Of a stretch of DNA of 64,000 nt, positions 1 through 14,464 are shown piece by piece. Under the pieces are notes generated by a model. That model was not told the DNA's origin. It made no database searches and saw nothing but the letters and a program-made list of their open reading frames with translations. The number at the start of each line of letters is the position of its first letter. Positions within the stretch are counted from its first letter, which is position 1. Origin of the DNA: Larimichthys crocea (Eukaryota; Chordata; Actinopteri; Sciaenidae); the NCBI RefSeq assembly GCF_000972845.2, contig NC_040020.1:1612669-1676668 (forward strand), written 5' to 3'. Both the position numbers and the translations under genes were made by a program.

Positions 1-3000
1 CCAGCCCAACAGTGTGTTCGTTCCTGTCAGCAAAAAAAAAAAAAGAGAGAGAATCACTTGAACAACCAGGCTCACGTACACACTTTAGCACTTGTGCACA
101 CTCGCACACGCTCAGACACATGCATGTATATATCACCGGAGAGGACATACAGTAGTAGGGGTTGATGAAATAGGCCGATGCTATGTTAATGTGCAAACCC
201 TGAGATCCGCACAGAGCCACAGCAGCGGCACGCTGAGCTTACAGTACATGCACAAACACACTCACAGCCAGGGTCTATTAGTGTTCACAATGCACACAGT
301 CTGCACGAATTAACATCAGTGCTCACCGGCATCGACACTGCACACACACATATTTATCACAGGCACTTTCTCTCTTCTTACTTGTGTGTTTGCATTGTTT
401 GGTGAGATAAAAATCCCAAATTTAAGAGAGCAAGAAGGAAAGAAAAAGGTAAAGAGGGGACCGTGGTCAATACCTACCACGGTCATGATGGATCGTGGCC
501 CTGCAGTTAAAGCTGAATGTAGCTTTATTTTCCTCTCACCCTCTAGTGACATGTGTCCTCCTGGAAAACCATTATCAAAGTAAATGCCTATATCTCGAGC
601 GGCGCCATATATTTAAGCTCGTAAGAGCTCGCTCGTCCGTTTTTTTAAGGAGCTCTTCAAATGGCCACCCGTCCAGATTTGATCAGTCTATCTCAAACGG
701 GAGCCACACATCATGCACTGCATTCAAGCTTATAATAACACAGCCTGCAGTGTCGGTCTCAAAACATTCTCCGTGTTTAGTGCACTTCCCTTGACCCCTT
801 GCTCGGTAAGTGAGCATGTCACTGGAGCTTTATTGGGGGAACAATTGGTGTAAGCATCCCCCCTTTCGATGCTGCCATGCATCACCTGTTGTATAATTGA
901 AGAGGCTGGAGTGCCTGTTAATGATCCCCTGCTTGACCCTGGGCCTGTATTTGCATTGTTTTTAGCTTAGCACATGGCTAATAGCCGGCCCGAAGGCACG
1001 CCAGCCTTTTTCCGAGGATCGAACACCAATTTCCCTCCATGCCAAGGGCGAGCTCACCGCATCATTTGGAACGCAGGAGGAAAGGTGCATGCCTGCACAC
1101 AAAAAGCACAGGCTGGATTTCCTGCCACAGCACACAGACTGTCATGCACAGATGCACGCGTGCACACACCGACACACAGTGAACCTGCGTGCCCAGGGGC
1201 CACGTGGAATAGGAACAGCGAAAGGTGCTATTTATTTAGCTGATGAGAGTGAACCTGTTAGCAGGAGGGTCTGTGAAGGAGAAGCGCCAACACCCCCCCC
1301 TGAGAGAACCGGCTCTTTTCTTAACCCTGGAAGGCTGCTTTAAGGAGGTCACGGGGGGTGAAGAGCCTAGACGGCATGCCGCAAAAGAAAATTGAGCCTA
1401 AATGGAACACGGCAGGCAAACAGACCCCCGTCCCCACCTCCCGACATTCTTTCTGAACATGTCTTTAAATTGCGTTGTAAAAATGTGTATCTCTCGGCTT
1501 TATACGGGAATCCAATCTGCGACAAGGAGGGGGGATGAGCAACAGAGCAAGTGATAAAAACAAATAAATCAATTTAGTCGCCGGGTTTATTTTCCGATCA
1601 CAGAGAGCAGTGAGTAATAAAAACCGTGTTACACCAATGCTAAGCTTCGCTTGCATTTTTCATTTATGTGTATTTGTGCACGTGCGTGCACGTGTGTGTG
1701 AATACATTTGTGCAAGACGGCTCGCCTTCGTCTGCGACAACAGCGTTTTCACATGTGTGCTTGTGGCAGAAACGCGGGTTTCTATTCACCACCAGATGCA
1801 CAATGTCATAACCAATACACAGTAAAAGCCCACTGGGTTCCATTTAACAACACAGAAATATCTAGCACGGTATGTGCGCAGTTATAAACAATGTTATTGC
1901 CTCATCCGTGGCCCACTGCTGTCCTTATGCTGTGTCTATACTTCACTCTCTTTATGGCACTTATTATTGGAAAGTCAACAGACATAAAAGATTCAGTGTG
2001 AGTAGAAAAGCCCAGCCGGTGTGTCAGTGTCATTTTTGGCAGGTGTAGTGGAGAGGATATTGGGAGAAGGGCAGCAAAATTGCCTCAAATCGAAAAACTA
2101 TACAGGAAATAATTTACTTGGACTGTATGTCTCCAGGCACTCAACATTTAGAATGGGCTCTGCTACTTTAATTGAAAGGGAAAGAGAGACAGGGAAAAGA
2201 GAGAGAAAAGCTGTTACAAACAAGAGCATGATTTATGAAATCCACCCCTCTGTTCGTCAGAGTGAGCTCATTATGTATGCGCAACAGTGAAGAGTGCGAG
2301 AAGACAGATGAGTCGTCCCGGTGGCGGAGGAAGAGGAATGGCGGCTCTAAAACTCTGCCGGTAATCAACTGGTGAAATTAAACATCAAAAAAACAGGAAT
2401 GATTGTGTGCGGCAAAGCGATTTGTCTGCAATTAGCGACCGGTCGCATAACTCACGCGCAGGCACACATAAACACATTGGCGCTTAATGGAACAAGACGT
2501 GTCACTGGATGTGTATTTGTGTGTGTATGCAGAAATACGGCGCAGGATAACCATAAAAACAGTAAGTTAATAAACTTGAGAGACATTAACAGGACCTGGG
2601 GCAATTGGTGAACAGCTACTTCATTTGTCAGCGGCTCTTATCGAACGCTTTCTGAGAGGTAGCTGCTTGTATTTATAGCCCTGTCTCCGTCATTTGTTTA
2701 GGCTGGGGTGGTTAAAGTGAGGGAGGGGAAAAGAGACGGAAAAATGTTTGTTTACATTATTATTTATGGTACCCAGGTCAGTATTTTTAGTGTCTTATCA
2801 AAGCCACTTTCGCAACCTTTACAGAGTTTCACGATCAAACATAATGGGCCCATTGTACAACCCTCACCTCTTTAGGACAAGACATCTCTGGTTTTTGTAT
2901 AAACCTTGACCCAGTACACACAGTACACACTGAATATAAAGGCAATGTGTCACTGTCTCGGCTTTTCAGCCAAATGGTTACCTGAGCCCTCGGAGAACTC

Positions 3001-6000
3001 CATGGAGCTGAATTTCAGTTTGGACAGTTTCTGAACGCCGCCAGTGTAATTCATCAGTGTGTTGTAGCAAGTAATGTTTACCTCAGCAGGGGTGTCACAC
3101 AGCTAACACCCCAATGTCAAAGCTGGAAGTATGGCAGGACTGAACAAGATCTCCACTAGTCCTTTTCTGAGTCTAATTCTCGTCTGTGTAATTGAATTCC
3201 CCTGTTTATGGCAGGATTACTAGCTGTCTGAGCTTAAGCCCACACTTTTCTTAATCTGCATAACGTGATTGCCCTTGGTCGTCTAAATTCACAGAGTAAC
3301 CTGTGCCATAACAACCCAGTTGAATGTATCCCCCTGCAGACATTTACTGATGTACTTATTAATGCAGATTAGTGTGCAGATGTCACTGTAAACACTTTGA
3401 TAAATGAGTGATTAGGAGGGCTGGACATCTAATGCATGCCCGCGTTGCCTTGGGTATTAAAGTAGTCTTGCAAGAATAGTCCCTGATTATGTTTTGAACA
3501 TTTGCAAAGGAAGTGTCTAATGAATTTCCCAGCATGCGATTGATTTGAGTGCTTTAAGTGCTTCTTTTCATATGTGCTGCCCACCTCCATCTTTTTCTTC
3601 CTGCCCTCCTCTGCTCTCTCTGCTTTGTCTCCCTGATAAGTGTTGACTGACGTCTGTCTCCCAGATTTGCCGATTTCACCATCTCCAGCATTATAGAACA
3701 ACAAGACCTAGAAAGGGAAGATACCACTAACATTTATCTGTCTCTTCGCATGACGTTTGCTTCTCGGTGACGTAGTGACCGCTCACGGGGCTATGACAAG
3801 CTGTCGTAGCTAACAAGCTTGTTATCACACACAGTTTATTCCATAGACTTCCTGTCTGCAAACCATTTCTCTTTTGGGTAATAGTTTATTCCCCCGACAG
3901 AGGGAGGTGAAATGAAAAGTGGACTGTAAAGCTAACAAGCAATAATAGCTTCCTCCATTTCTCCAGCTCTCTGTTCCCTCAAAGGTCAGCGTTGTCAGGA
4001 CGGGCTTACTATTGGTCAACTGTACGGATTCAAAGTTCACCGGATCGCACAGATCGACTTTACCTTCAACCCTTTTGGTGATTGCATATCGATGACTTGA
4101 TTTGGCCACAAAGTTTAAGTGTGGAAGGACGGACTTCTGACCGAAGAGCCTACATTTGGTCACAACTCCCCAGTTGACCACCGGTGACTCGGTTTCATTT
4201 GCAAAGAGAACTCAAGCATGACCCTCCTGGGTAATCACGAATACTTGCAGGACCTCAGCCTATTTCTTTGTGTGCTCCTGTCAAGGTTGCGTGATTCACA
4301 ATTTTAGAAAGACCTATTTCATTGACTGCTCTATACCGTCACTGCTCTGACTCCTCAGTCCTCTAAAATCAGCCGGTAGGGGGCCGCAAGTCATCAACAA
4401 GAACCGCTTTGGGAGTTTGGATTCTTGTTTCCTTTTGTTTTTTGATTCCTTTGTTGCCGTTTTCGCATTGAAATTGACACTTTAAATCGCCCGTGTTTTT
4501 GAATTGTTCCTGTCTACTCTGGTTACACCTTGTTAATGCAACCTGTAACCTACTCTCATGCATACATGCTGGACACACACAGCCCAGCCCTGCACTCCCC
4601 GTTCTCCACCAGACACACCTGATGGAGATCTGCACTTTTCCGAGTTTTCTTTGTTTTTTTGTTTTTTTTCTTCTTTCGCACAGAAAATTGCCTCTGTGCA
4701 GCTCACTGAGGGGGTTGGGTCAGGGGTGGAATTCAGGGGGAGGCTTTGGCTTCAAATGATTTGTGTGAATTGCTCAGACATCCTGTGTAGGCCTTTCGCC
4801 TAATGCCACGAAGCAGGTGAAATGGGGTTGACCTAAACCTTGCTTTTTTTTTTCCGCCGCATGCAAAGGGAATGGATTCTGAGGATTCACGTGGCCTGAT
4901 AGGGTTCATCAGATCACACAAACTTGAGGGTCAAACACAAACGTCACATCTTCCGGCGTCTCTTTTTTGAACAATTCCCCACCCCTCTCGATCTCTATTT
5001 CCCCTCGCAGCCTTCAATCTGTCTTTTCCTCTTTACCTCTGACCTTTTCATTTTTGAGTTCTTCCATACCAATCTACTCTTCCATCTTGTCGTCTGCACT
5101 CTCTCTCTCTCTCAATCCTACCATACTACTGACCTTTCAGTTTCATTCTTCCTCCATTTCTCTACCTCTCCTCTCCTCCTGGTCTGGGCTGTAATTCAGC
5201 TTGTTTCAGGGCCAGTTAGGCAGCCAGTGGAGTTAATCTGTCTTTTCAGGTCATAAATCACGGCTTGGCATCTCTCTCTCGCCCTCTTTCATACCTCTCT
5301 CTCCCCTCCTTGCTCTTACCTGCCGTATGGACGTAGAGCATACCTTGAGGTGATTGGGTCTGACAGTCGATGCTGGTGTTCTTTGCATGCGTGTTTGTGT
5401 GCGCACACGTGTGTGTGGTTATCACTGCCTTTAACACCCGACAGATAGGGAGCGAAACCGCACACTCTGGGAAGTGCCACAGCCAATCAGAAAAGATTGT
5501 CGAAATGTCAAGACCAATCAGAAGTGATGCTTCTCTCCGTGGTGCAGTTTGGATCTCTATCTCCGAGCCCATGCCTTTTCACAAACACAACAAATGGCAC
5601 ACACTCACGGCGGCAACAGATGGAATCTGCTGGTTAACATTCATTCATAAGAAGGGCAGATTCTTTGAAGTTTTAGGGGGCGGGGAGGGGTGAATTAAAG
5701 CTGGCTTTGTGCATGCATGTGTGTGCACTCTGACATATCTACGACCAGGCAGGTGCATGGGAAACTGTTGGCCCCCCTCAAACAGACAAAACCACATCAG
5801 GAACTAGAATGGCGGAATTGATGGAGGAGGGGGGAAATACAGAAGAAAGAAGGGGAAGGAGAGAAAACAGCTTAGCGTAGCAGGAGGGAGGAGAGAGAAA
5901 GAGGGTAGAACGCGGGAGAGAGAGTAAAGTTGAATAGCAGGAGGGCGGGAGAGGGAGGGCGAGTGAATGAATGTGTTGTGGATCTATTGTGCCCGGCTCC

Positions 6001-6157
6001 TGAATGGAGTGTTAGTAAGCTAAGTAGTAACTGGTGATTTACAGCTCCGAGGCCATATCAGCTGAAGTGGGCAAACAATACCCTTTCATAAGCAACATTC
6101 AAGCAACTACAAGGACCATGTAGAAGTGTTCTGGATCTAAAGTGGGGGTGAAGTGTG

Positions 6158-6185
<28 letters not shown>
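6158..6185. repeat. Poly(T) tract, about 28 nt
   Basis: An uninterrupted run of T. It has no adjacent retroelement body that I recognise, so it is most simply a homopolymer microsatellite. Confidence 0.9.
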
Positions 6186-6188
<3 letters not shown>

Positions 6189-6937
6189 TAACGTGCAAGA
6201 AGAAGACACTTCAGTGGAGAGGAAGAAGGAGATGAACGGCTAATGAGGGGCAGACACAGCACGGCGGAGAGGAGTGAAACCTGAACAGGCTGAATAGTTC
6301 CACCGCAGTGTTTTTTTGATCAACGTGTTAATTGAGTCTTTCTGTTGGGGAAAAAAAGTGTTGTCACCGAAAGATAAAAAGACAGCGGTGCATTATCAGC
6401 TGCGCTCAAATTTATCACAGGGCCGTGTTATTGTTTTTTTGTTTTGTTTTTTTCATTTTCATGCGAGACTGTGCATGTCGGTGTGTGTTTGTGTTTGGGG
6501 GGAAATATTGTAAATAATCTCCAGGCTTTCTCTGCTGGCTGCAGGTTCTCAGAGATTAGCTTTCCCCGTCTCTCCCTCTGAGCTGTGAGCTATGTTCAGC
6601 ACCTTAAAGCGCTCCCCAACCACTCGGAAATGTAAAGAGAGACACACAATGACTATGACAAGCACTTTGATAACACAGAGAGAGCCTGTGTCAACCCGGA
6701 AATGTTGAAGTTTATATTATAGCTAAATATGTTTTCATCCATTTTTTTTCCTCACCCCTCCCCTGTCAACCTCTCACTTCCCCTCTGTCAGCCTATCCCT
6801 CCACGCTCGCTGAGAAATGTTGAGGCGCGAGTCATTATGAGCAGAGCCGCCCAGCATGGGGACCCTGAACGCAGACCTATCCGTGGCATTAGAACAACAA
6901 GCCCTGTGACGAATGGGAGAAAATAGAGGAGTCGCTC

Positions 6938-7085
6938 TGTGTGTGTGTGTGTGTGTCTGCGGCTACACGTTTGCCATTCTGATTTGTTGGGAAAGAAGGA
7001 GATTCAGTCGACCATTCTGACTGTATTACGCTGCAGAATTGTGATAAGGGCCACACACACACACACACACACAGACACACACACA
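6938..7085. repeat. Paired (GT)n and (CA)n microsatellites in inverted orientation
   Basis: A (GT)n run at about 6938-6956 is followed by a (CA)n run at about 7052-7073 that continues imperfectly to 7085. About 95 bp separates them. The two runs are complementary and could form a stem in single-stranded nucleic acid. Confidence 0.85.
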
Positions 7086-8331
7086 AAATCATTCACCTAA
7101 TAGCAACTACTGCAGTGCCCATTCTGCTCTGCATATAGATTGCAAGGAAGATAGTCCTCAAGGAGGGTTCTGCAGAAGTGCCACAAGAGAGGGACACTCA
7201 CAAAAACACACACTCGCACGCAGACAAGTGCTGCAGGAGCAACAGTTGGCTCTTCCTTGCCTCTCCAAACCTCACGAGACCTCCTTTTCAGAGACCCCCA
7301 GAGACCTCAGCCTCCCTCCTTAATGCTCCTCCATCCCTTTCCAATTCATCGTCTCCTCTGTTCAGTTCCTCCCCCTCCCCTGCCCTTCCCGCCCCGGAGA
7401 GTTCTCAGTTCTGACAGAACAGTTAATCATACACTCTCTGCAGGTCTCATCCTATGTGTGTGTGTGTGTGTGTGCGTGCAGGCTCGGTGTGCGTGTGTGT
7501 GTGCATGTGCGCGTGTCTGTCCAGATGTACACCTTCATTTTCAGAAAGACTGAGGATCTGTCTTTCTCACCTCCATTTTTCACCCTTTTTTTCCTCCTCG
7601 CCCGTCCTTCATCTCTCACACATCTCTCACATCTTTACCCATGTGAGTATTAAAACAAACAAACAATGGGAAAGACAGCTTTCAGTGTCACAGCCACAAT
7701 GCGTTGTTGATATAGATAGTGACAATGCAGTCTCTGGCCTTGTCTACTTCTACTTTGGTAAATGTCTCGCCTGGTTGGCTGTAATTCTTTTTAACAGTGT
7801 GGACATTAGCACAAACAGCTGGTGAACACCAAACACCCATTTTAGAGCTGTGGGGAGCTTTTTGGAAAAGGAGAAGCTGAATGATTGGATGAACCATCAG
7901 TGAACCATTTACCAAAGTCTTACCCAAGCTACTTGGAAGAAGAATGAAAACACATTTTCCGTCAAGAAAGACCTTCAGGGTCATTCTTTGCCCTACGAAT
8001 GAAGAAATACTCAGCTCATACTCAACGTCTCCTTATAGAACGCTGATGGATCTTAACCACCGTGTTTTGGACACAAGCACGTAGCTCGATTGGCGGTAAG
8101 ACGGATTCTCGTGTGATCTTGTGAGTCCAGGCTGACAAACAAGTCTATGATGGAAGCGAAATGGTCCTCGTTCGCTGAATTCTCTGTATGCGAGGCTTTA
8201 ACTTTGGAAGCTATCTCACTGATGAAACCTCATATCCACTTCAGATAAACTCTGAAATGCATTTTTGCTCAAAAACAAGCCTGAGGATTTTGTCTCGCAA
8301 CACTTTTAATCTCTTTTAATGGCCAGTATCT

Positions 8332-8440
8332 ATCCATGCATCCATTTTCCATAACCACTTCTCACTATCAGGGTCGCGGGGGGTGCTGGAGCCAATTCCA
8401 GTCTGCATTGGGAGAGAGGTTGGTACTCCCTGGACAAGTC
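8332..8440 (-). repeat. Dispersed repeat copy, minus orientation
   Basis: Degenerate ATCCA units are followed by a block containing GGGTCGCGGGGGGTGCTGGAG and a GAGAGAGGTTGGTACTCCCTGGA stretch. The reverse complement of this block matches the block at 10611-10733. Fish genomes carry many copies of this kind of repeat ending in (GGAT)n. I infer it is the 3' tail of a non-LTR element, but the family is not certain. Confidence 0.7.
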
Positions 8441-9535
8441 ATGGCCAGTATCAAGATTTTCAAAAGCCAGATACTACAATTCCCATAACTTGTTAACATC
8501 ATTAGTTCAACTCTGCTTGACTGGGTAAACTCCCACATCTTTCAAGTTCTTGCCGACAGTTTGCAGCACATGCTTTTTGATAAGAATGTCTAGTCTCCAA
8601 GGCTAAAACCGAGATAAGCCTCGGGGGACATTACACAGCTGTTTCTCACAGGCTGAGTAATATTCCCCACGACGAGTAAACTGATCCAAATGTGTAAAAT
8701 TGCTGGAGTGCCTCTTTAATCAGAAGTAAAACTTCTTGAACTCTGTTCCGTTTAAGGCTGCATAAGCGAATGGAGTTGGTAATACCGTGTCTGCTATGGT
8801 GGATTTCTCTGTCGATGTTAGTCCAGAAAAAGAAGCCCTGTTTAAAGCTGAAAACTTTCCACACATTGTCGCCTTCGCCTGGGGTTAGAGGTCCTCAGCA
8901 AAGATGGCCAAGTTGTTATGGAGGGTTGTGTGTGTGGAAGCCTGCAGTTCATTTGAATTAGCAATTGCAAGACTTGGAAAAATATCTCAGCTAGTGAAGT
9001 GTGAATCTACTGGGCTTATGCTTGATTTTGATGCGTGAAACTACAAATGTGGTGCGAAATGTGTCGCTTCCAGTAAGCTGGCTCAGTTTTAAGTGGACTT
9101 TATTGGCACTGTCAGCCAGGACAGGAGCAACCTGACAAGTAACGACTATCTGATAAACTCACCAGCAGACTACAGAGTCAACATCCACGGTTAATGTGCT
9201 GACTGTGTTTTATACTTCACCGTACGCATTAATATCTTCATAAATTGTGATTTAAAAAGAATTATGGGTTTGTTTTAGAGAGATGAGAGATCTGCAAAGT
9301 ATATGAAACAAATTCTATTTTATTTTTAAAGTCATGAGGCCTAAAACCACATACACAAAACGTGTTATTATTAGCAACTTCAGGCATCAGTGGCTTGTTC
9401 CAGATGCAAGCACAGCTGCAACTGTTAAAGAAAGTGGAACAGAAATGAAAACACATTTATCCAGGTGGACAGAATAAAAAGCAAACCATGCAACTGTCCA
9501 TTTCAGTATTCCAAAGTATATTCTAAGAAATGTGT

Positions 9536-9710
9536 TGGCCCTCCGGTAGCTCCCCTGGTAGAGCTTTCACACCATGTACCAAGGCTGAAGTCCTTACCGC
9601 AGTGGCTGGAGTTAGATTCCAACTTTTCTCCCTTTCTTATCTGCCTTCAGCCTTTAACTGTTAAATAAAGGTGTTGCTGCTCCTTAATAATGATGATGAT
9701 AATAAAGATC
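9536..9710 (+). repeat. Degenerate tRNA-derived SINE
   Basis: A tRNA-like head has an A-box-like TAGCTCCCCTGG at 9547-9558 and a B-box-like AGTTAGATTCC at 9610-9620. A pyrimidine-rich body follows. It ends with AATAAAGG and then a short AAT/GATGAT tail. This order of parts is the layout of a common teleost tRNA-SINE. Mutations in both boxes suggest the copy is old and inactive. Confidence 0.7.
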
Positions 9711-10501
9711 TGGGGGTAAGTTCAGGTAAATATAAGGTAAATTCTTTGTTCCATTGCAGTCAGTGAATGGTCATAGATGCTTTACAGATTTGCAAATCTA
9801 TCACCAGACAGAATATTGGTATTGGACTCATATTTCTACATGGCAATTAAAGTGTATTTAATGTAAGAGGTGGCATTTGTCCAAAGTAGTGAAAAAACAG
9901 AAAATGGTAGTAGTAAGTCTCCTCTCCTGAATAAGAGTCAGGACTCTGCATGCCCATACACACCTGACCTCCACGCTTTTATGTCTCTACACAAAGGTCG
10001 ATCTATTATCTGCTTTGGCATTGAACGTTGGCACCGAAGGTAAATCGTGCGGTGCGGATTTGTCCAATATGAATGTAATTCTTAGGATATTGGAGTTCCC
10101 GGCGGAAAGTGACTTTATGTTAATTTGACTGGGTGCTTATATTTCTTCCATTTGAAATACAAGAGTATCGCCAGATCACAGCCTCCCTCCAGACATCAAG
10201 GACAGTTACAACGTTTTGGAAGCCGTAAACATTTCTAACAGACCGAACCCGCTCCAGCTACTGCTCCCTCATCTTTGTTTGCAGATTGAGATTCAGGAAC
10301 CGTTTTGTCCCTGGAGCCATCACCTGTCTGAGCACTGCCCACCACCACTAACTTTCTCACCACACCACCTGCCACCCCAAGCAGCCAAACAGTGGAAGCA
10401 CTATACACCCCCACGCATACAGCGTTGGAGTTAAGAACTACCTGTCCATTCCTTCATGTTCTCCTGTGCAATTGTGTGATTTAACTATCATCATATAATC
10501 T

Positions 10502-10602
10502 TATATATATATATATATATATATATATCATATTATTATATATATATATTATATTATATTTAATTATATATATATATATTATATATAAAATATATAAACA
10601 GA
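10502..10602. repeat. AT-rich (TA)n microsatellite
   Basis: Runs of TA and imperfect ATTATAT units extend over about 100 bp. The tract lies immediately upstream of the dispersed repeat copy at 10611. Confidence 0.9.
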
Positions 10603-10610
10603 TTAAATTA

Positions 10611-10733
10611 GCTCCAACCAGTGACCTGTCCAGAGCGTACACCGCCTCTCATCCAACATCAGCTGGGATTGGCTCCAGCCCCCTGTGACCCTGAGGATAA
10701 GCAGTTACGGGAAATTGATGGATGAATGGATGA
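10611..10733 (+). repeat. Dispersed repeat copy, plus orientation, with GGAT-type tail
   Basis: The block contains GTGACCTGTCCAGAGCGTAC, then GGGATTGGCTCCAGCCCC, and ends in imperfect GATGGATGAATGGATG. It is the same element as the copy at 8332-8440, in the opposite orientation. Family assignment is inferred, probably a LINE 3' tail. Confidence 0.75.
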
Positions 10734-13704
10734 AATTAGCTCCACCTTGAATAACTATGAAATTGAAGTACGGCTTGCATAGTTCTGCATCATTAATAAT
10801 GATCCAATGATATAACAGACAAAGGAACGTGGTGGAGTGGTATTACTTATTTTTACTTAGTAAAAGTAAATGATTTGAATAGTTCTTCCACCATTTATTA
10901 CTGATAAAAAGCCATTTCATTAGTTAATGTATTGTACATGTACAGTCTACAAGGCATTATTCATACACAGCACTTACAAAAATATTCCTTTGATACATCT
11001 TTCTTTGTAATTTAGGAGTCAGACATGTTTTTTACTGATGATAAAAGCATTAATCTTCGATCTAACTCTGATTAAACCTGTGCTAATAACACAGGATCTT
11101 TATTTTGGTCAGATATCAACACATTGTTTTAATAGTTTTTTTTCTCCTTATGGCTGTGAGTGAGCATTTGGTGGTAACATGAAGAAACTGAATGGGACAT
11201 ATGGCGTGTGGAAGAAGGTTTGGATAATGAGTTGGTCACGTTACTAACTTGCAAAAAACACCCTCTGCGCATATTCTCACGTTTCACATTTTACAATGAA
11301 AGAGCCGCAGATAAATGAAGGTGTAAATCAAAACCGATCCGTGTCCCTCGTGCTGACGTGACACTCTGATGGACACTCCCGCTCACACGCAGGAGTCGCA
11401 CACCTGTCAAGTGCGCACGGAGGTGTTAGTATGAGCGAATATTACAAGTCAGCGATTTTGAGGCGTGAAAATTATTCCCACTCTCCAGGATATTTTCCTA
11501 TAATTTCCTATTAAACTTCATTACACACGCATGATTATGCATGCACACACACACACACATATACAGTATACTGTATACACACTGTCTCTCACTCTCTCTC
11601 TCTCAAAGACAAAGTTACCAAGTTCACATGACCACCCATGTGATGCTCATCCTTGTCCTCCATTTCATTAGACAGGGGGCCGTGTGAGCTATTCTGGGAG
11701 AGAACGGTAACTCTTTGTTGGTTACTCAGCTGAAGAGATGTCTCCAATAGCAACTGAGACCTATGGCCTCCCCTCCTGTGGTGTCCAACTCGAATACTTG
11801 TGGTTGTGAGCGTCCATGTCTCTCTCTCTCTCTTTCTCTCTGTCTTGCAGGGGTTCATCATCCCCATGTGTGCTTCGAGGCCTTGAGTGCGTACCTGTGT
11901 TTTGCATGTATGTTTGCGTGTGCGCAGGGCGAAACAGGATGCGATCTATCAGTCACAGATCTATAACAGTGACACACAGCGAGGGATGAACACGTTAGTG
12001 TCAGTTGCAGACGAGGGAGACGAGCAGAGGAGAGGAGTGATGTGACTGTTATCGATCCTGCCTGGTAATTACAGCGCGATTTATTACCAGAGAGAGAGAG
12101 AGAGAGAGGGAGAGACAGAGAGAGAAGGTATCATATTTAGTTTGGGGTTGTAAGTCAGGTTTTTGGCGAGAGTGAACAAGGTCAGAGAGAGACAGAGATA
12201 GATCACTTTACCCCTCCCTCCCTTGAGTGCTGTGCGATCTGATCACTGTTGTGCTTTCTGACATCCTCCCCCGTCCTTTTCTCTCTCGACTCATTCCTGT
12301 TTTCTATTTTCCTTTTTTCTTAAATCCTCATGTGACCATACGATGCTGTGAGCACTTATGTCCAACACGAGCAGACCCTTGTTTGTTTTCTTTAAAAAAA
12401 ACCCTCATGCATATGTTTAAGTTTCTCCATGCACGGTGCCTTTTTACCCGTCAGAGGCCTCACATGTAATCAGTGCTGAGATGAAGCCTTGAGAATATGA
12501 TATGAAATGAAGGTGCACTCTGTCACTCTTACAAGCCTGACAGTGTTTGTGGCTTGTGAAAGTGTGGGTGTATTGGGTTGTTTACAGAGATGTGTGGGCG
12601 TTAAGCATGATCTTGTGGGTATGTGTGCGCATTTATGTGTGTTTCTGCTTGTGTGGAGGCAATATTGTTCCCGAATATGTCAAAAACTATGTTCTTATTG
12701 GCGAACCACATCCTGTCTTTCAATGAGTTACGCAGAAAAACACACACGTACCTAAAGGCACTACTATGATAGTACTCACGTATGTGTGCGGTTGAACTGT
12801 AGGTACGGGGTGTTTTGTTTAGTTTTTTTTCACCCTGACCACTAACTACTTTTACTTTGCTTTCACTATCAACCAAAAGCACATGATTTATGAAGATTTA
12901 AATGACGATAAAAACATATATATTGAAACAGTTTCTACATGTGCACATATAGAGAGCATTCATTTTCAAAGTGATGATGGAAAAACAAATGCATAATGTC
13001 CAATCATACAATGCAAAATTATTTATTTATCTTTTTATTTTTATAGCAGCTTTTATTTGTTGCTTTTTATGTATGAATCGTGCAAACCGGGCCCCTACTT
13101 TCAGCGAATTCCTTTTTTAATTCATATCAAAGCAATGCATATAGGCCTTCTATACGAGTATCATGTTACACTGAGGGGTGGATTAGTTAAAGAAAGAGTA
13201 CATTTGATATTATTTTCATAGCGGAATATAGTTTTCTGGCTTATGTTGCTATGGTAATCCTGCAACTGGCAGCATTCCAGTAATAGATTGATTTAGGTCT
13301 GGTTATTCTATACACTAGAACCCATGGAAGATGGAAGAAGAAAATATCTTTATTTCTTTCTGTGTGTGTGTGCGAGAGAGAGAGTATGTGTGTGTGTGCA
13401 CAGGGGTATCGCTGCCTTATCAATCTGTAAGCACTGTATTGATTGGCCAAAAGATATTCCCTCTAATGTGCTTGGGGATGGGGCGGGTGGTGGTGGTGGG
13501 GCACAGCTTTCACTTAGCCCTCAGAGCTCTTAAGAGAACATCTATCTATCAATGTTTCCAGGAACGGGGAGGGGGTCAGGAGTGGGCAGGTGGTTCGATC
13601 ACACACACACACACACACAAAGAAGAAGTAGCAAGAATAATTAAAATAGCAACGGCATCAAGCATCCAGCACACCTAAGCAAAGCTCGAGCTCATCGTTG
13701 TCCT

Positions 13705-13727
13705 TGTTGTTGTTGTTGTTGTTGTTT
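13705..13727. repeat. (TTG)n trinucleotide microsatellite
   Basis: About seven consecutive TTG/TGT units are visible. Confidence 0.85.
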
Positions 13728-14094
13728 ACACTGTGGGAGGCAAAGAGCTGATGCATCTCAGAGAGCTGCTGGTTTGAGCCATAGATCCTGGAAACAGCCA
13801 GGAAAGAAGAGTATCATTATTACTGCCAGGGCTCGGGGTCTAGTATGTATTCAGCACGAGTACATGCAACAATCTGTCCAGTGTTTTGTTTTTGTTTTTA
13901 ATTAGAGGTGGTGGTGGTGGTGGGGGGTGTTCTCACTGTGTGGATGCCTCCTGCTCTGACTCCTGGGATGATGGCGATGCGTCGTGATGATAATGCCTTT
14001 CCCCTCTGTTTTTACACTCCAGCTCCATTTGCTCTCTTCAGGCCTCGTACGGGACGAGAGAGAGAGTCACAGAGCCACCATTTAGCTCTCAGCG

Positions 14095-14125
<31 letters not shown>

Positions 14126-14338
14126 AGAGAAGAGGGGGAATCGGTCGCTCCTCCTCTCTTATCTCTCACTTAACAAAAAGCCTCTGATGAAGACAACGAG
14201 CATTCTCTCCCTCTCCCGCTCGCTCTTGCTCTCTGTCATTTGTCTGTTGCTCGCCTCTGTTTAACTGTCAGAGTGCTAGTTGAACATGGCAGCTCAGACA
14301 CTTTTCACATCTCTGCTTCTTTGTTGCGTGTGCTCCCA

Positions 14339-14343
<5 letters not shown>

Positions 14344-14370
<27 letters not shown>

Positions 14371-14464
14371 ACTGCATCCTTGCGTTCGGTGTGTGTATAC
14401 CACAGGCTTGCTTGTGAACCAATGTTTTGTACATCCAGGCTTGTGTGTGTGTGTGTGTGTGTGT
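14344..14464. repeat. Two (GT)n microsatellites
   Basis: Near-perfect GT runs lie at 14344-14370 and 14442-14464. Open frames read through them encode only Cys/Val alternation and are artefacts. Confidence 0.9.

Noticed and set aside
7688..7984. 98-codon minus-strand frame with fairly mixed composition
   Set aside because: It has no recognisable motif, no neighbouring exon in phase and no family resemblance.
9660..9670. AATAAA as a polyadenylation signal of an upstream gene
   Set aside because: It belongs to the 3' end of the SINE copy, and no gene upstream uses it.
11562..11575. Palindrome TACAGTATACTGTA
   Set aside because: It is short, AT-rich and embedded in CA/TA-rich DNA; likely a chance product of the repeat.
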